Shown: positions 1-9,267 of the stretch, piece after piece | How positions within the stretch are numbered: position 1 is the first letter of the stretch | Layout of the letters: each line of letters starts with the position of its first letter | Translations under genes and position numbers: made by a program | The notes under the pieces: generated by a model | What the model was told of the DNA's origin: nothing | The model's database searches: none | Seen by the model: the letters and a program-made list of their open reading frames with translations, nothing else | From: Sphingopyxis sp. H050 | GTDB taxonomy: Bacteria > Pseudomonadota > Alphaproteobacteria > Sphingomonadales > Sphingomonadaceae | Assembly (NCBI RefSeq): GCF_001468265.1 | Contig: NZ_LNRZ01000003.1 | Coordinates: forward strand, 496,001 to 560,000 | Length of the DNA: 64,000 nucleotides | Direction of reading: 5' to 3'

Positions 1-136
1 TATGATCGCTTGCCGGCGAAATTTTAGCCCACCGAGTTTGGATCCCGACAGATGGCGCCAAAGCCATTTTTCGGGCGGTCGGTTCCCTCCGCATCCGCGC
101 AGCCCTGGATAGCATTTCCGGCCGGGAAACCACTCC

Positions 137-163
137 GCCCCTCCTCTTCAGGAGGGGCTTATT
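137..163. terminator. Hairpin, possible weak terminator
   Basis: An 8-bp perfect stem (GCCCCTCC / GGAGGGGC) with a 6-base loop lies directly beside the stop codon of the minus-strand gene at 163-555. On the plus strand it is followed by TTATT, on the minus strand by no real T-run. It may stop transcription from the left or protect the 3' end of the minus-strand message. Bases 1-136 hold nothing else I can identify with confidence. Confidence 0.4.
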
Positions 164-555
164 CATGATCGCCCCACCGGCTTGAACTCGGCGCGAGTGC
201 CGAATCCGGCGATCAGCGGGCGGCCCTTGCGGATCGCCTCCTGCACCCCCGGCAATTGCAGCGATGCGGCGTGCGACTCCTTGCTGTCCCACAGCTCGAC
301 GATCCAGATCGCGTCGGGGTTCGCGCTGTCCTCGCCGATCAGATAGGCGATGTTGCCGGGCATCGCGCCCGTTCCCTCGGACAGGATCGCGATCAGCGCG
401 GCGCGCTGTCCGGGCTGCGCCAGCATCTGGCCGATGAGGCCATATTGCGGATCGGCTTCTTCCATGATGCTCTCCAATGCACGGAGTTTCGGGGCGGGCA
501 GCAGGGCGGCCGCCATCGCCGCCAGCGCGGCAAGATGATCGCGGCGGCTCAACAT
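163..555 (-). CDS. Secreted antibiotic-biosynthesis-monooxygenase (ABM) domain protein
   Basis: 130 residues. The first ~25 residues look like an export signal: a twin arginine near the start (LSRRDH) followed by an Ala/Leu-rich stretch ending near PAPKL, so Tat export is possible. The rest, about residues 37-125, matches the ABM/putative quinol monooxygenase fold family (YGLIGQMLAQPGQR start, then EGTGAMPGNIAYLIGEDSANP and VELWDSKESHAASL segments, ending near AEFKPVG). Such small dimeric ferredoxin-like proteins oxidise quinols or aromatic compounds without a cofactor, but the substrate here cannot be read from sequence. It is a single gene, divergent from sdhC. Confidence 0.75.
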   Translation of the reverse strand: MLSRRDHLAALAAMAAALLPAPKLRALESIMEEADPQYGLIGQMLAQPGQRAALIAILSEGTGAMPGNIAYLIGEDSANPDAIWIVELWDSKESHAASLQLPGVQEAIRKGRPLIAGFGTRAEFKPVGRS

Positions 556-660
556 GGCCCAAAGATATTCTTGCCCATACGCCCCCTAAGCAATTGCATA
601 TCGCGGCGACCGCGCTAAACCGACGCCCATCGACCGACAGAGTCACTAAACGGGGCTGAT

Positions 661-1110
661 ATGGCTGGCAAGGAACCGAGCGCACGGCCGCTCTCGCCGC
701 ACCTTCAGGTGTATAAATGGGCGCCATCGATGGCGGTATCGATCCTGCACCGCGCGAGCGGCGACGGGCTCGCGATCGTCGGGGCGCTGATGTTCCTCTG
801 GTGGCTCGGCGCGATCGCTTCGGGGCCCGAGGCCTATGCCGCCTTCATCGCCTGCGTGTGGCGCGATCCCAGCCCCGAAATCAGCACCTTTCACCAGGTG
901 ACCAATATCCTCGGCAAGGTCGTCGTGATCGGTCTGACCTGGGCCTTTTTCCAGCATCTCTTCTCGGGCCTGCGCCATCTCGTCCTCGACACCGGCGCGG
1001 GTTACGAGCTCAAGACCAACAAGCTGTGGTCGGCGCTCGTGATCATCGGCGGCATCGCCGCGACGGCGGCGATCTGGCTCTACATTTTCGCGGAGGCCCT
1101 CAATGGGTAA
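661..1110 (+). CDS. sdhC: Succinate dehydrogenase cytochrome b556 subunit
   Basis: 149 residues. It is the large membrane anchor of complex II, which passes electrons from succinate to ubiquinone and binds haem b in the inner membrane. Family signatures are visible: SPHLQVYKW (residues 12-20), SILHRASG (27-34) and HLFSGLRH (99-106), whose final His is the usual haem ligand. Three membrane helices are expected at about 35-55, 83-105 and 120-142. A GGGG stretch lies 6 bases before the ATG. The end overlaps sdhD by 8 bases, so the two are translationally coupled at the head of sdhCDA. Confidence 0.95.
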   Translation: MAGKEPSARPLSPHLQVYKWAPSMAVSILHRASGDGLAIVGALMFLWWLGAIASGPEAYAAFIACVWRDPSPEISTFHQVTNILGKVVVIGLTWAFFQHLFSGLRHLVLDTGAGYELKTNKLWSALVIIGGIAATAAIWLYIFAEALNG

Positions 1111-1510
1111 TGGTACGCGCCTCGGCCGGGTCCGCGGACTCGGGTCCGCACAGCATGGCTCGCAGCATTGGCTGCAACAGCGGCTGACCGCGCTCGGCAA
1201 CATCCTGCTCGTCACCTGGTTCGTCGTCTCGATGTTCCGGCTGCAGCCGACCGGCTATGCCGAGGTTCATCGCTGGGCGTCGAACCCGACGGTCGGCTTT
1301 GCGCTCATCCTGCTCGTGATCAGCGTCTTCTGGCACCTGCGCCTCGGCCTTCAGGTGCTGATTGAGGATTATGTGCACGGCGAAGCGACGCGCCTGCTGG
1401 CGCTCGTCCTGCTGAACTTCTACGCGATCGGCGGCGCCGCTTACGGCATCTTCGCCATTGTCCGCATCGCGCTGGCGCCCGCCGCCGGTATCGCCCCGGG
1501 GGGCATGTAA
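1103..1510 (+). CDS. sdhD: Succinate dehydrogenase hydrophobic membrane anchor subunit
   Basis: 135 residues. It is the second membrane anchor of complex II. The motif [13 protein letters not shown] near residue 15 and the segment [20 protein letters not shown] near residue 75 are typical of alphaproteobacterial SdhD; the His in the latter is the candidate second haem ligand. Three hydrophobic segments are visible (about 30-48, 62-85, 100-125). It overlaps sdhC and ends one base before the sdhA start, so the three genes form one transcript. Confidence 0.93.
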   Translation: MGNGTRLGRVRGLGSAQHGSQHWLQQRLTALGNILLVTWFVVSMFRLQPTGYAEVHRWASNPTVGFALILLVISVFWHLRLGLQVLIEDYVHGEATRLLALVLLNFYAIGGAAYGIFAIVRIALAPAAGIAPGGM

Positions 1511-1511
1511 G

Positions 1512-3314
1512 ATGACCGAAGCCTATAAGATCATCGACCATATCTATGACACCGTCGTCGTCGGCGCCGGCGGATCGGGCCTGCGCGCCACGATGGGCAG
1601 CGCCGAGGCGGGCCTCAAGACCGCGTGCATCACCAAGGTGTTCCCGACGCGCAGCCACACCGTCGCGGCGCAGGGCGGCATTGCGGCCTCGCTCGGCAAC
1701 AACAGCCCCGACCACTGGCAGTGGCATATGTACGACACCGTCAAGGGCTCCGACTGGCTCGGCGACCAGGACGCGATCGAATATATGGTGCGCGAGGCGC
1801 CCGCCGCGGTCTACGAACTCGAACATGCCGGCGTGCCCTTCAGCCGCAACGCCGACGGCACCATCTACCAGCGCCCCTTCGGCGGCCATATGCAGAATAT
1901 GGGCGAAGGCCCGCCGGTTCAGCGCACCTGCGCCGCGGCCGACCGCACCGGCCACGCGATGCTCCATGCGCTCTATCAGCAGTCGCTGAAATATGACGCG
2001 GACTTCTTCATCGAATATTTCGCGCTCGACCTGATCATGGAAAACGGCGTGTGCCGCGGCGTGATCGCGCTGTGCATGGAGGATGGCAGCATCCACCGTT
2101 TCCGCTCGCAGGCCGTCGTGCTGGCGACCGGCGGCTATGGCCGCTGCTATTTCACCGCGACCTCGGCGCACACCTGCACCGGCGACGGCGGCGGCATGGT
2201 GCTGCGCGCCGGCCTGCCGCTGCAGGACATGGAATTCGTCCAGTTCCACCCGACCGGAATCTATGGCGCCGGCGTTCTCATCACCGAGGGTGCGCGCGGC
2301 GAGGGCGGATATCTGACCAACTCCGAGGGCGAGCGTTTCATGGAACGCTATGCCCCGTCGGCGAAGGATCTCGCGTCGCGCGACGTCGTGTCGCGTTCGA
2401 TGGCGCTCGAAATCCGCGAAGGCCGCGGCGTCGGCCCGCACAAGGACCATATCTATCTGCACCTCGACCATATCGATCCCGCGGTGCTGGCGGAACGCCT
2501 GCCGGGGATCACCGAGAGCGGGAAGATTTTCGCAGGGGTAGACCTGACGCGCCAGCCGCTGCCGGTCGTGCCGACGGTCCATTACAATATGGGCGGCATC
2601 CCCTGTAACTATCATGGCGAAGTCGTCACGCTGAAGGACGGCAACCCCGATACCGTCGTCCCCGGCCTGTTCGCGGTCGGCGAGGCCGCCTGCGTGTCGG
2701 TGCATGGCGCGAACCGCCTGGGCTCGAACAGCCTGATCGACCTCGTCGTCTTCGGCCGCGCCACTGGCCATCGCCTCAAGGAAATCCTGACCCCTGGCGC
2801 CGCGCAGCCCGCGCTGCCCAAGGACAGCGCCGACCTCGCGCTCGGCCGTCTCGACCATTTCCGCAATGCCGCCGGCGGCTCGCCGACCGCGGAAATCCGC
2901 ACCGAGATGCAGCGCGCGATGTCGCAGCATGCCGCCGTGTTCCGCACCGACGAACTGATGGCCGAGGGCAAGGAAAAGCTCACCAAGACCTACCAGCGGA
3001 TGAACGACGTCCATGTCACCGACCGCAGCCTGATCTGGAACACCGACCTCGTCGAAACGCTCGAGCTCGACAATCTGATCAGCCAGGCGACCGTCACGAT
3101 GCATTCGGCGTACAACCGCAAGGAAAGCCGCGGGGCGCACGCGCACGAGGATTTCCCGAACCGCGACGACAAGACGTGGATGAAGCACACGATCAGCTGG
3201 TTCGACGGCTGGGGCGGCAAGGGCGGCGGCGTCCGCCTCGATTACCGCCCGGTCCACGAATATACGCTGTCGGACGACGCCGAATATATCAAGCCGAAGG
3301 CGCGCGTTTACTAA
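1512..3314 (+). CDS. sdhA: Succinate dehydrogenase flavoprotein subunit
   Basis: 600 residues from the ATG one base after the sdhD stop, the usual length for the family. It oxidises succinate to fumarate with covalently bound FAD. Visible are the Rossmann motif GAGGSG (18-23), the FAD-attachment sequence [11 protein letters not shown] (His49), the HPTG and RGEGG active-site stretches, and the C-terminal [11 protein letters not shown] longer frame runs upstream into sdhD, but the [10 protein letters not shown] start fits homologues. No sdhB follows: the next gene is on the other strand, so the iron-sulfur subunit must be encoded elsewhere. Confidence 0.97.
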   Translation: MTEAYKIIDHIYDTVVVGAGGSGLRATMGSAEAGLKTACITKVFPTRSHTVAAQGGIAASLGNNSPDHWQWHMYDTVKGSDWLGDQDAIEYMVREAPAAVYELEHAGVPFSRNADGTIYQRPFGGHMQNMGEGPPVQRTCAAADRTGHAMLHALYQQSLKYDADFFIEYFALDLIMENGVCRGVIALCMEDGSIHRFRSQAVVLATGGYGRCYFTATSAHTCTGDGGGMVLRAGLPLQDMEFVQFHPTGIYGAGVLITEGARGEGGYLTNSEGERFMERYAPSAKDLASRDVVSRSMALEIREGRGVGPHKDHIYLHLDHIDPAVLAERLPGITESGKIFAGVDLTRQPLPVVPTVHYNMGGIPCNYHGEVVTLKDGNPDTVVPGLFAVGEAACVSVHGANRLGSNSLIDLVVFGRATGHRLKEILTPGAAQPALPKDSADLALGRLDHFRNAAGGSPTAEIRTEMQRAMSQHAAVFRTDELMAEGKEKLTKTYQRMNDVHVTDRSLIWNTDLVETLELDNLISQATVTMHSAYNRKESRGAHAHEDFPNRDDKTWMKHTISWFDGWGGKGGGVRLDYRPVHEYTLSDDAEYIKPKARVY

Positions 3315-3365
3315 GCGCGCTGGTCCGGGCGCGGAGGTCTGGCGATTCCGGCTGCGGCCGGGGCG

Positions 3366-3692
3366 TCACTTGTCGCCGAACAGATTCTCGATCGGGTTGA
3401 GGTTCGAAAAGGGTTCCTCGACCGCATTGCCCATGATCCACAGGCGGTGACAGGCGATCGCGAAGAACATCAGCGCGATGCCCCAGACGATAGCGGTCTT
3501 GATGATCTGCCAGCGTTTCGCCTCATAGGCGGCCAAGGCCCGCGCCTTATGGTCGATGCCCAGCTCGCCCTCGAACTCGGCAACGAGCTGCGCGCGGCGG
3601 GTACGCGAAATGTTCGCGAGACTCGCCGCCTGCCCATCACTGTCCGTTTGGCGATTCGCCATAGCTGCACCTGCGGTCCCTATATCGGTCAT
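3366..3692 (-). CDS. Small hypothetical protein with one membrane helix
   Basis: 108 residues. I do not recognise the family. The first ~25 residues are Ser/Thr/Ala-rich, residues 28-62 are charged (SRTRRAQLVAEFEGELGI), and one strong hydrophobic segment follows at about 64-84 (IVWGIALMFFAIACHRLWIMG), leaving a short polar tail. An internal ATG (MANRQTD, residue 11) is an equally possible start. It converges on sdhA with a 51-base gap and lies downstream of leuC-leuD-quinone reductase on the same strand. Its place next to sdhA is suggestive, but no function is supported. Confidence 0.6.
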   Translation of the reverse strand: MTDIGTAGAAMANRQTDSDGQAASLANISRTRRAQLVAEFEGELGIDHKARALAAYEAKRWQIIKTAIVWGIALMFFAIACHRLWIMGNAVEEPFSNLNPIENLFGDK

Positions 3693-3764
3693 CCCGCCAT
3701 AAGGGGGAGGGGCTGATAAAGGGTTAACCGCCTGCTCGGAATGCGGCGAGTTGCGGGCGTTCGT

Positions 3765-4763
3765 TCAGATCGTCACGACCAGCTTGCCGACCGCGCTGCG
3801 GTCGCCCAGCTTGGCGATCGCCTGGCCGCCATCCTCCAGCGCATAGGTGCCGGTGACGCGCGGCTTGATCTTGCCCTGCTCCCACAGCTGGAACAGCCGC
3901 GCGATATTGGCGCGATTGCGCTGCGGCTCGCGCATCACGAAGGCGCCCCAGAAGACCCCCGCGACGTCGCAGCTCTTCAGCAGCGTCAGATTGAGTGGCA
4001 GGCGCGGGATGCCCGCGGGGAAGCCGACGACCAGATAGCGGCCCTCCCACGCGATCGAGCGCAGCGCCGGCTCGGCATAATCGCCGCCGACCGCGTCATA
4101 GATGACGTTCGCGCCATTCGGGCCGACCGCTTCCTTGAACTTGTTGGCCAACTCCTTCGACTGGTCCTTGTCGAACGGCTGGCGGCCATAGACGACCACC
4201 GCGTCGGCGCCGGCTTCGCGCGCGATCCCGGCCTTTTCCTCGCTCGACACGCCCGCGACGACGCGCGCGCCGAACGCCTTGCCCAGCTCGACCGCGGCGA
4301 TCCCGACGCCGCCCGATGCGCCGAGCACGAGCAGCGTGTCGCCCTCCGCGATATGCCCGCGGTCGACGAGCGCGTGGATGCTGGTGCCATAGGTCATCAG
4401 CAGCGAGGCGCCCTCGGCGAAATCATGCGCCGCGGGCAGGTGATAGACATTGTGCACCGACACCGCGACCGCCTCGGTCATCCCGCCATTACCGCAGCCC
4501 GCGATCACGCGGTCGCCGACCTTGAACTCGGTTACCCCTTCGCCAACTTCGGCGACCAGCCCCGCGACCTCGCCGCCGGGCGCGAAGGGCCGTTCGGGCT
4601 TGAACTGGTATTTATCCTCGATGATCAGCACGTCGGGGAAGTTGACCGCACAGGCCTTCACATCGATCACGATCTGGCCCTTGCCCGCGGTGGGGCGCGG
4701 CAGCTCGCCAAGGGTCAGCGTTTCGGGGCCGCCGGTTGCGGTCGACAAAAGGGCCTTCATCAT
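3765..4763 (-). CDS. NADPH:quinone oxidoreductase (MDR family)
   Basis: 332 residues. A medium-chain dehydrogenase/reductase of the zinc-free quinone oxidoreductase type: an N-terminal GroES-like domain (ACAVNFPDVLI, GGEVAGLVAEVGEGV, GDRV) and a nucleotide-binding domain with GASGGVG at about 148-154. The zinc-binding Cys/His set of alcohol dehydrogenases is absent. It should reduce quinones or enones with NADPH in the cytosol. The start is 20 bases after the leuD stop, so it may be co-transcribed with leuCD, although a metabolic link to leucine synthesis is not evident. Confidence 0.85.
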   Translation of the reverse strand: MMKALLSTATGGPETLTLGELPRPTAGKGQIVIDVKACAVNFPDVLIIEDKYQFKPERPFAPGGEVAGLVAEVGEGVTEFKVGDRVIAGCGNGGMTEAVAVSVHNVYHLPAAHDFAEGASLLMTYGTSIHALVDRGHIAEGDTLLVLGASGGVGIAAVELGKAFGARVVAGVSSEEKAGIAREAGADAVVVYGRQPFDKDQSKELANKFKEAVGPNGANVIYDAVGGDYAEPALRSIAWEGRYLVVGFPAGIPRLPLNLTLLKSCDVAGVFWGAFVMREPQRNRANIARLFQLWEQGKIKPRVTGTYALEDGGQAIAKLGDRSAVGKLVVTI

Positions 4764-4783
4764 CGTCTCCTCTTATTGGAATT

Positions 4784-5377
4784 TCATGCCGCGGCGGGGC
4801 GCAGCCACGGACGCTCGGCGTCGAGCTTCGCTTCATAGGCGCCGATCGCCGCGTCGCTCTTTTCGGTGAGCGAAATCTCGTCCAGCCCTTCGAGCAGGCA
4901 CATCTTGCGGAAGGGATCGATCTCGAAGATGAAGCGGTCCTGGAACGGCGTCGTCACCGTCTGTGTGTCGAGGTCGACATGCACCGGATCGGTCTGCGCG
5001 ACCTCCATCAGCCGGTCGATCGCCGCCTGTGGCAGCACGACGGGCAATATGCCGTTCTTCACCGCATTGCCCGAAAAAATGTCCGAATAGCTGGGCGCGA
5101 TCACGACGCGGATGCCCAGGTCGCCGAGCGCCCAGGCGGCGTGCTCGCGGCTCGACCCGCACCCGAAATTGTCGCCCGCGATCAGGATCGGCGCGCCCTT
5201 ATATTCGGGGCTGTCGAACAGATTGCCGGGATCGGCGCGCAGCGTCTCGAACGCCCCCTTGCCCATACCCTCGCGGCTGGTGGTCTTCAGCCAGTGCGCG
5301 GGAATGATGACGTCGGTGTCGATATTCTTGAGCCCGAACGGAATCGCGCGGCCTTCGACCTTGTCCAGCGGGGTCAT
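4784..5377 (-). CDS. leuD: 3-isopropylmalate dehydratase small subunit
   Basis: 197 residues from [15 protein letters not shown]. It is the swivelling-domain subunit of isopropylmalate isomerase, the second step of leucine synthesis. Family motifs [14 protein letters not shown] and [13 protein letters not shown] are intact. The ATG overlaps the leuC stop in an ATGA arrangement (5374-5377), showing coupled translation of the two subunits. A much longer open frame extends into leuC but is an out-of-frame shadow. Confidence 0.96.
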   Translation of the reverse strand: MTPLDKVEGRAIPFGLKNIDTDVIIPAHWLKTTSREGMGKGAFETLRADPGNLFDSPEYKGAPILIAGDNFGCGSSREHAAWALGDLGIRVVIAPSYSDIFSGNAVKNGILPVVLPQAAIDRLMEVAQTDPVHVDLDTQTVTTPFQDRFIFEIDPFRKMCLLEGLDEISLTEKSDAAIGAYEAKLDAERPWLRPAAA

Positions 5378-6813
5378 CCCATCAACTCCCGCACATCGGT
5401 GAGCTTCCCCGTCACGGCCGCCGCCGCCGCCATCGCGGGGCTGACGAGGTGGGTGCGTGCGCCCGGTCCCTGACGGCCGACGAAATTGCGGTTGCTGGTG
5501 CTGGCGCAGCGTTCGCCCGCCGGCACCTTGTCGGGGTTCATCGCGAGGCACGCCGAACAGCCGGGTTCGCGCCACTCCAGCCCCGCATCGGTGAAGATGC
5601 GGTCGAGCCCTTCGGCCTCGGCCTGCGCCTTCACGAGGCCCGAGCCGGGGACGACGATCGCCCATTTGACATTGGCGGCCTTCTTGCGGCCCTTCACGAT
5701 CGCGGCGGCGGCGCGCATGTCCTCGATGCGGCTGTTGGTGCAGCTGCCGATGAAGATATTCTCGATTGCGACATCCTGCATCCGCGTGCCGGGTTCGAGG
5801 CCCATGTACGCGAGCGACTTGGCCGCCGCGGCCTGCTTCGACGGATCGGCGAAGCTCGCGGGGTCGGGGACGGTGCCGGTGATCGGCACGACATCCTCGG
5901 GGCTGGTGCCCCAGGTCACGCTTGGCGCGATGTCGGCGGCGTCGATGATCACGACCTTGTCGTACGACGCGCCCGGATCGGTCGCGAGGCCCCGCCAATA
6001 GTCGACCGCGGCATCCCAGTCGGCGCCCTTCGGCGCATAGGGGCGGCCCTTCAGATAGGCGAAGGTCGTCTCGTCGGGCGCGATCAGCCCGGCGCGCGCG
6101 CCGCCCTCGATCGCCATGTTGCTGACGGTCAGGCGGCCCTCGATGCTGAGCGCGCGGATCGCGCTGCCGGTATATTCGATGACATGACCGGTGCCGCCCG
6201 CGGCGCCGATGGTGCCGGTGATGTGGAGGATGATGTCCTTCGCGGTGACGCCGGGACCGACCTGGCCCTCGACGCGCACCTCCATCGTCCTCGCGGGTTG
6301 CAGCAGCAGCGTCTGCGTCGCCAGCACATGCTCGACCTCGCTCGTCCCGATGCCGAAGGCGAGCGCGCCGATGCCGCCGTGGCAGGCGGTGTGACTGTCG
6401 CCGCAGACGATCGTCGTGCCGGGCAAAGAGAAACCCTGTTCGGGCCCGACCACATGGACGATCCCCTGCTCGGGCGCGACCGCGTCGATATAGCGGATGC
6501 CGAAGTCGGGCGCGTTCTTCTCGAGCGCCGCCAGCTGCGCCGCGCTGTCGGCGTCGGCGATCGGCAGCTTGTTTCCGGCCGCATCCTTGCGCGCCGTGGT
6601 CGGCAGATTATGGTCGGGCACCGCCAGGGTCAGGTCGGGACGGCGCACCGTCCGCCCGCTTGCGCGAAGCCCCGCGAACGCCTGCGGGCTGGTGACTTCA
6701 TGGACGAGGTGGCGGTCGATGAAGATCAGGCAGGTGCCATCGGGGCGCTGTTCGACGACATGCGCGTCCCAGATTTTCTCATACAGGGTGCGGGGGCGAG
6801 TCATGCGGTTCAC
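5374..6813 (-). CDS. leuC: 3-isopropylmalate dehydratase large subunit
   Basis: 479 residues. Aconitase-superfamily subunit carrying the 4Fe-4S cluster of isopropylmalate isomerase. The expected cysteines are present in [12 protein letters not shown] and [13 protein letters not shown], and the [18 protein letters not shown] segment is typical. The second Met ([12 protein letters not shown], start at 6804) fits homologues slightly better than the first. It is the first gene of leuC-leuD-(quinone reductase). No leucine leader peptide or T-box was seen in the 225 bases upstream, which hold a dispersed repeat instead. Confidence 0.96.
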   Translation of the reverse strand: MNRMTRPRTLYEKIWDAHVVEQRPDGTCLIFIDRHLVHEVTSPQAFAGLRASGRTVRRPDLTLAVPDHNLPTTARKDAAGNKLPIADADSAAQLAALEKNAPDFGIRYIDAVAPEQGIVHVVGPEQGFSLPGTTIVCGDSHTACHGGIGALAFGIGTSEVEHVLATQTLLLQPARTMEVRVEGQVGPGVTAKDIILHITGTIGAAGGTGHVIEYTGSAIRALSIEGRLTVSNMAIEGGARAGLIAPDETTFAYLKGRPYAPKGADWDAAVDYWRGLATDPGASYDKVVIIDAADIAPSVTWGTSPEDVVPITGTVPDPASFADPSKQAAAAKSLAYMGLEPGTRMQDVAIENIFIGSCTNSRIEDMRAAAAIVKGRKKAANVKWAIVVPGSGLVKAQAEAEGLDRIFTDAGLEWREPGCSACLAMNPDKVPAGERCASTSNRNFVGRQGPGARTHLVSPAMAAAAAVTGKLTDVRELMG

Positions 6814-6892
6814 TTACGCTGCCCGCATAACAATGCAAGCGAGTGGGACACAAAAACGCAATTTTCGGTCGCGGAACGCCTCATGCTTCGCT

Positions 6893-6989
6893 CGTCACCC
6901 TGGGACTTGATCCGGGGTCCACGGCATCGACGGCAGGAATAGGTCCGGGATCAAGCCCGTCCTGGGCGTGTCGAAGGGTCCGGCATGAC
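6893..6989. repeat. Dispersed inverted repeat related to family C
   Basis: The left part reads CGTCACCCTGGGACTTGATC and the right part contains GTCCGGGATCAAG and ends in GGCATGAC, so the arms can pair over ACTTGATCCGG/CCGGGATCAAG. The outer CGTCACCCTG...CATGAC frame is the same as in the family C copies at 32165 and 41169. It fills the gap between leuC and crtZ. Confidence 0.6.
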
Positions 6990-7038
6990 AAAGGAAGGGA
7001 GGTGGCCTCGCGCAAACAACCGGCCTATAATCCCCCCC

Positions 7039-7557
7039 ATGTCGACGCCCGCCATCATCCTGCTGATCCTCGCCACCGTCGTCGCGATGGAGTTCGTCGC
7101 CTGGGCGAGCCACAAATATATCATGCACGGCTTCGGCTGGGCCTGGCACCGCGACCATCACGAACCGCACGGGCACCTGCTCGAAAAAAACGACCTGTTC
7201 GCCATCGTCGGCGCCGCGATGAGCATTGCGATGTTCGCGATCGGCAGCCCGATGATCCTCGGCGCGTCGGGGTGGGAGCCGGGGACGTGGATCGGGCTCG
7301 GCATCCTGTTCTACGGCATCATCTACACGCTGGTGCACGACGGGCTGGTCCATCAGCGCTATTTCCGCTGGGTCCCGCGGCGCGGCTATGCCAAGCGGCT
7401 GGTACAGGCGCACAAGCTCCACCATGCGACGATCGGCAAGGAGGGCGGGGTGAGCTTCGGCTTCGTCTTCGCGCGCGATCCCGCGAAGCTGAAGGCCGAA
7501 TTGAAGGCGCAGCGCGAGGCGGGGATCGCGGTAGTTCGCGAGGCGCTCGCCGACTAG
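7039..7557 (+). CDS. crtZ: Beta-carotene 3-hydroxylase, CrtZ type
   Basis: 172 residues from MSTPAIILL. A membrane di-iron hydroxylase of the fatty-acid-hydroxylase superfamily, which adds 3-hydroxyl groups to beta-ionone rings to give zeaxanthin-type carotenoids. All four histidine clusters are present: HKYIMH (25-30), HRDHH (37-41), HDGLVH (100-105) and HKLHH (125-129). Hydrophobic helices lie at about 5-22, 53-75 and 84-100. Yellow carotenoids such as zeaxanthin and nostoxanthin are typical of sphingomonads. No other crt gene is in the window, so it is unlinked here. Its end overlaps the converging GST gene by 4 bases. Confidence 0.93.
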   Translation: MSTPAIILLILATVVAMEFVAWASHKYIMHGFGWAWHRDHHEPHGHLLEKNDLFAIVGAAMSIAMFAIGSPMILGASGWEPGTWIGLGILFYGIIYTLVHDGLVHQRYFRWVPRRGYAKRLVQAHKLHHATIGKEGGVSFGFVFARDPAKLKAELKAQREAGIAVVREALAD

Positions 7558-8234
7558 GCCGTCCGGTAATCCGCCGTAATCATCCCGGCCGCAGCGAGTT
7601 CGGCTTCATGGCTCTCCTCGCGCCATTCTTCGAGCAGCGCCTGCCGCTCCCATTCCTGCATCGCGGGATGCGACAGGATATGGTCGACCCACGCCTGCCC
7701 GGCGCCGACATCGAGGCCATAGGTGCGGATGCGGAAGGCGACCGGCGCGTAAAAGGCGTCGACCGCCGAAAAGTCCGCGCCCGCCAGCCACGGTCCCCCG
7801 AACTTCGTCAGCCCTTCCTCGAACAGCTCGCGGATGCGCGTGACGTTGGTGCGCAGCGCATCGGACATCGGCTTCGGCGTCACGCGCACCCCGACATTCA
7901 TCGTGCAATCATTGCGCAGCGCGGAAAAGCCGCTGTGCATTTCGGCGGTGGCACACTGCGCCCAGGCGCGCGCATCGACATCCTTTGGCCACACGCCCGC
8001 GTGCCGGTCGGCGAGATAGAGCGTGATGCCGAGCGAATCGTAGATGGTGCGCCCTTCGTGCAGCAACGCCGGAACTTGGCCCGTGGGGGAGAAGCTGCGG
8101 AACGCCTCGTAATTCACCGGCTTGGCGAAGGGCTCGATCCGGTCCTCGAATGCCAGGCCCAGCGCGCGCATCAGCACCCACGGCCGCAGCGACCAGCTCG
8201 AATAATTGCGGTTGGCGGTGATCAGCACATACAT
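7554..8234 (-). CDS. Glutathione S-transferase family protein
   Basis: 226 residues from MYVLITANRNYSSWSLRPWV. The N-terminal thioredoxin-like domain has the Tyr-Ser-Ser-Trp-Ser stretch (10-14) in place of a classical catalytic pair, and GQVPALLHEGRTIYDSLGI (about 70-88) carrying the glutathione-binding cis-Pro and Asp-Ser. The C-terminal helical domain follows (from about 95, LADRHAGVWP). It is likely cytosolic detoxification or thiol transfer; the substrate is unknown. The start overlaps the upstream epimerase gene end by 13 bases, so the two are one transcript. Confidence 0.85.
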   Translation of the reverse strand: MYVLITANRNYSSWSLRPWVLMRALGLAFEDRIEPFAKPVNYEAFRSFSPTGQVPALLHEGRTIYDSLGITLYLADRHAGVWPKDVDARAWAQCATAEMHSGFSALRNDCTMNVGVRVTPKPMSDALRTNVTRIRELFEEGLTKFGGPWLAGADFSAVDAFYAPVAFRIRTYGLDVGAGQAWVDHILSHPAMQEWERQALLEEWREESHEAELAAAGMITADYRTA

Positions 8235-9199
8235 GCTTCGCGCTCCTGGGCGATGATGGGGGAGGTGTAGTCCGGGTCGTGCGCGAAGGGCAGGGGGCTG
8301 CCCTCGCGGAGCGCCGCCAAGACGCTCCCGAAATCGGTCTTCGCCCGCCAGCCGAAGCAGCGCTCGGCGCGCGACGGGTCGTAGACGCGGTCGATGGTCT
8401 CCGGCAGCACCCAGCCGGCCGCAGCGTAAAGCTCGGCCGCATCCGGATGGTGCCGCGCGATCACCGCGCGGGCGTCGCGCGCCAGCTCCCCGGCCTCCTC
8501 CCTCGCGAAGGGCGGCGGGGCCGAGAGGATGAAGGTGTCGCAGCCGATCTGCGGCGCGGCGTCCAGCGCGGCCAGATGCGCCGCCGCGGCATCCTCGACG
8601 GTCAGGCGGCGGCCCAGCAGTTCGTTCGCTTTCAGGTTCGGGCCGCTCGGCGCCGCATGCGTGTCGTCGTCCTCGGGAAAGAAGCGCCCCGTGCGCAGGA
8701 TCGCGACGTTGATCCCATGCTCGCGGTGAACCAGCCGGCACGCCTGCTCGGCGGCCAGCTTGGTGATGCCATAGATGTTGCGCGGCTCTACGGGCGAGAA
8801 ATCCTCGTCCATCCACCACGCGCCCGCCTCGCCCGCGCCCGCCCGGACGTCGGCGCGCACCATCAGCGAGGTGGTCGAGGTGAAGAGGAAGCGGTCGTTC
8901 CCCGCCGCGACCGCCGCCTCGATCAGGTTGAGCGTGCCCGTCACATTCGTGTCGACGAACGCCTGCCGCGGATAACGCGCAATGTCGGGCTTGTGCAGCG
9001 CGCCGCCATGGATGATCGCCTCGATGCCGTGCTCGCCCATCGTCCGGTCGACCAGCGCGCGGTCTGCGACCGTCCCGATGACCTGCGTATGCGTCCCCGG
9101 AACGACGTCCAGCCCGGTGACGTGGTGGCCGCTCTCGGCGAGCAGTGGCGCCAGATAGCGCCCCAGCCAGCCCGACGATCCGGTCAGCAGCACGCGCAT
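8222..9199 (-). CDS. NAD-dependent epimerase/dehydratase (extended SDR)
   Basis: 325 residues from MRVLLTGSSGWLGRYLAPLL. The Rossmann motif GSSGWLG is at 7-13, and the active-site YxxxK is in NIYGITKLAAEQA. The middle contains FTSTTSLMV and a WWMDEDFSPVEPRNIYG segment. It probably acts on a nucleotide sugar or related carbonyl substrate, but substrate specificity cannot be read. The ATG lies 68 bases before the serine-hydrolase gene in the same direction. It is the first gene of the pair with the GST. Confidence 0.85.
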   Translation of the reverse strand: MRVLLTGSSGWLGRYLAPLLAESGHHVTGLDVVPGTHTQVIGTVADRALVDRTMGEHGIEAIIHGGALHKPDIARYPRQAFVDTNVTGTLNLIEAAVAAGNDRFLFTSTTSLMVRADVRAGAGEAGAWWMDEDFSPVEPRNIYGITKLAAEQACRLVHREHGINVAILRTGRFFPEDDDTHAAPSGPNLKANELLGRRLTVEDAAAAHLAALDAAPQIGCDTFILSAPPPFAREEAGELARDARAVIARHHPDAAELYAAAGWVLPETIDRVYDPSRAERCFGWRAKTDFGSVLAALREGSPLPFAHDPDYTSPIIAQEREACMC

Positions 9200-9267
9200 C
9201 GGTGATTCTCCTCTCGGCCTTCGGCGCGCGCCTGATACACAGGCCGCGGATCGGGCGGCAAGCGCCG

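Noticed and set aside
1-27. Possible C-terminal end of a plus-strand gene (reads YDRLPAKF then stop)
   Set aside because: Only eight codons are visible and nothing identifies the family; a chance frame is just as likely.
1320-3257. Long minus-strand open frame of 645 residues opposite sdhA
   Set aside because: High-GC antisense shadow of sdhA; composition is Arg/Ala/Asp/Gly-rich with no family features.
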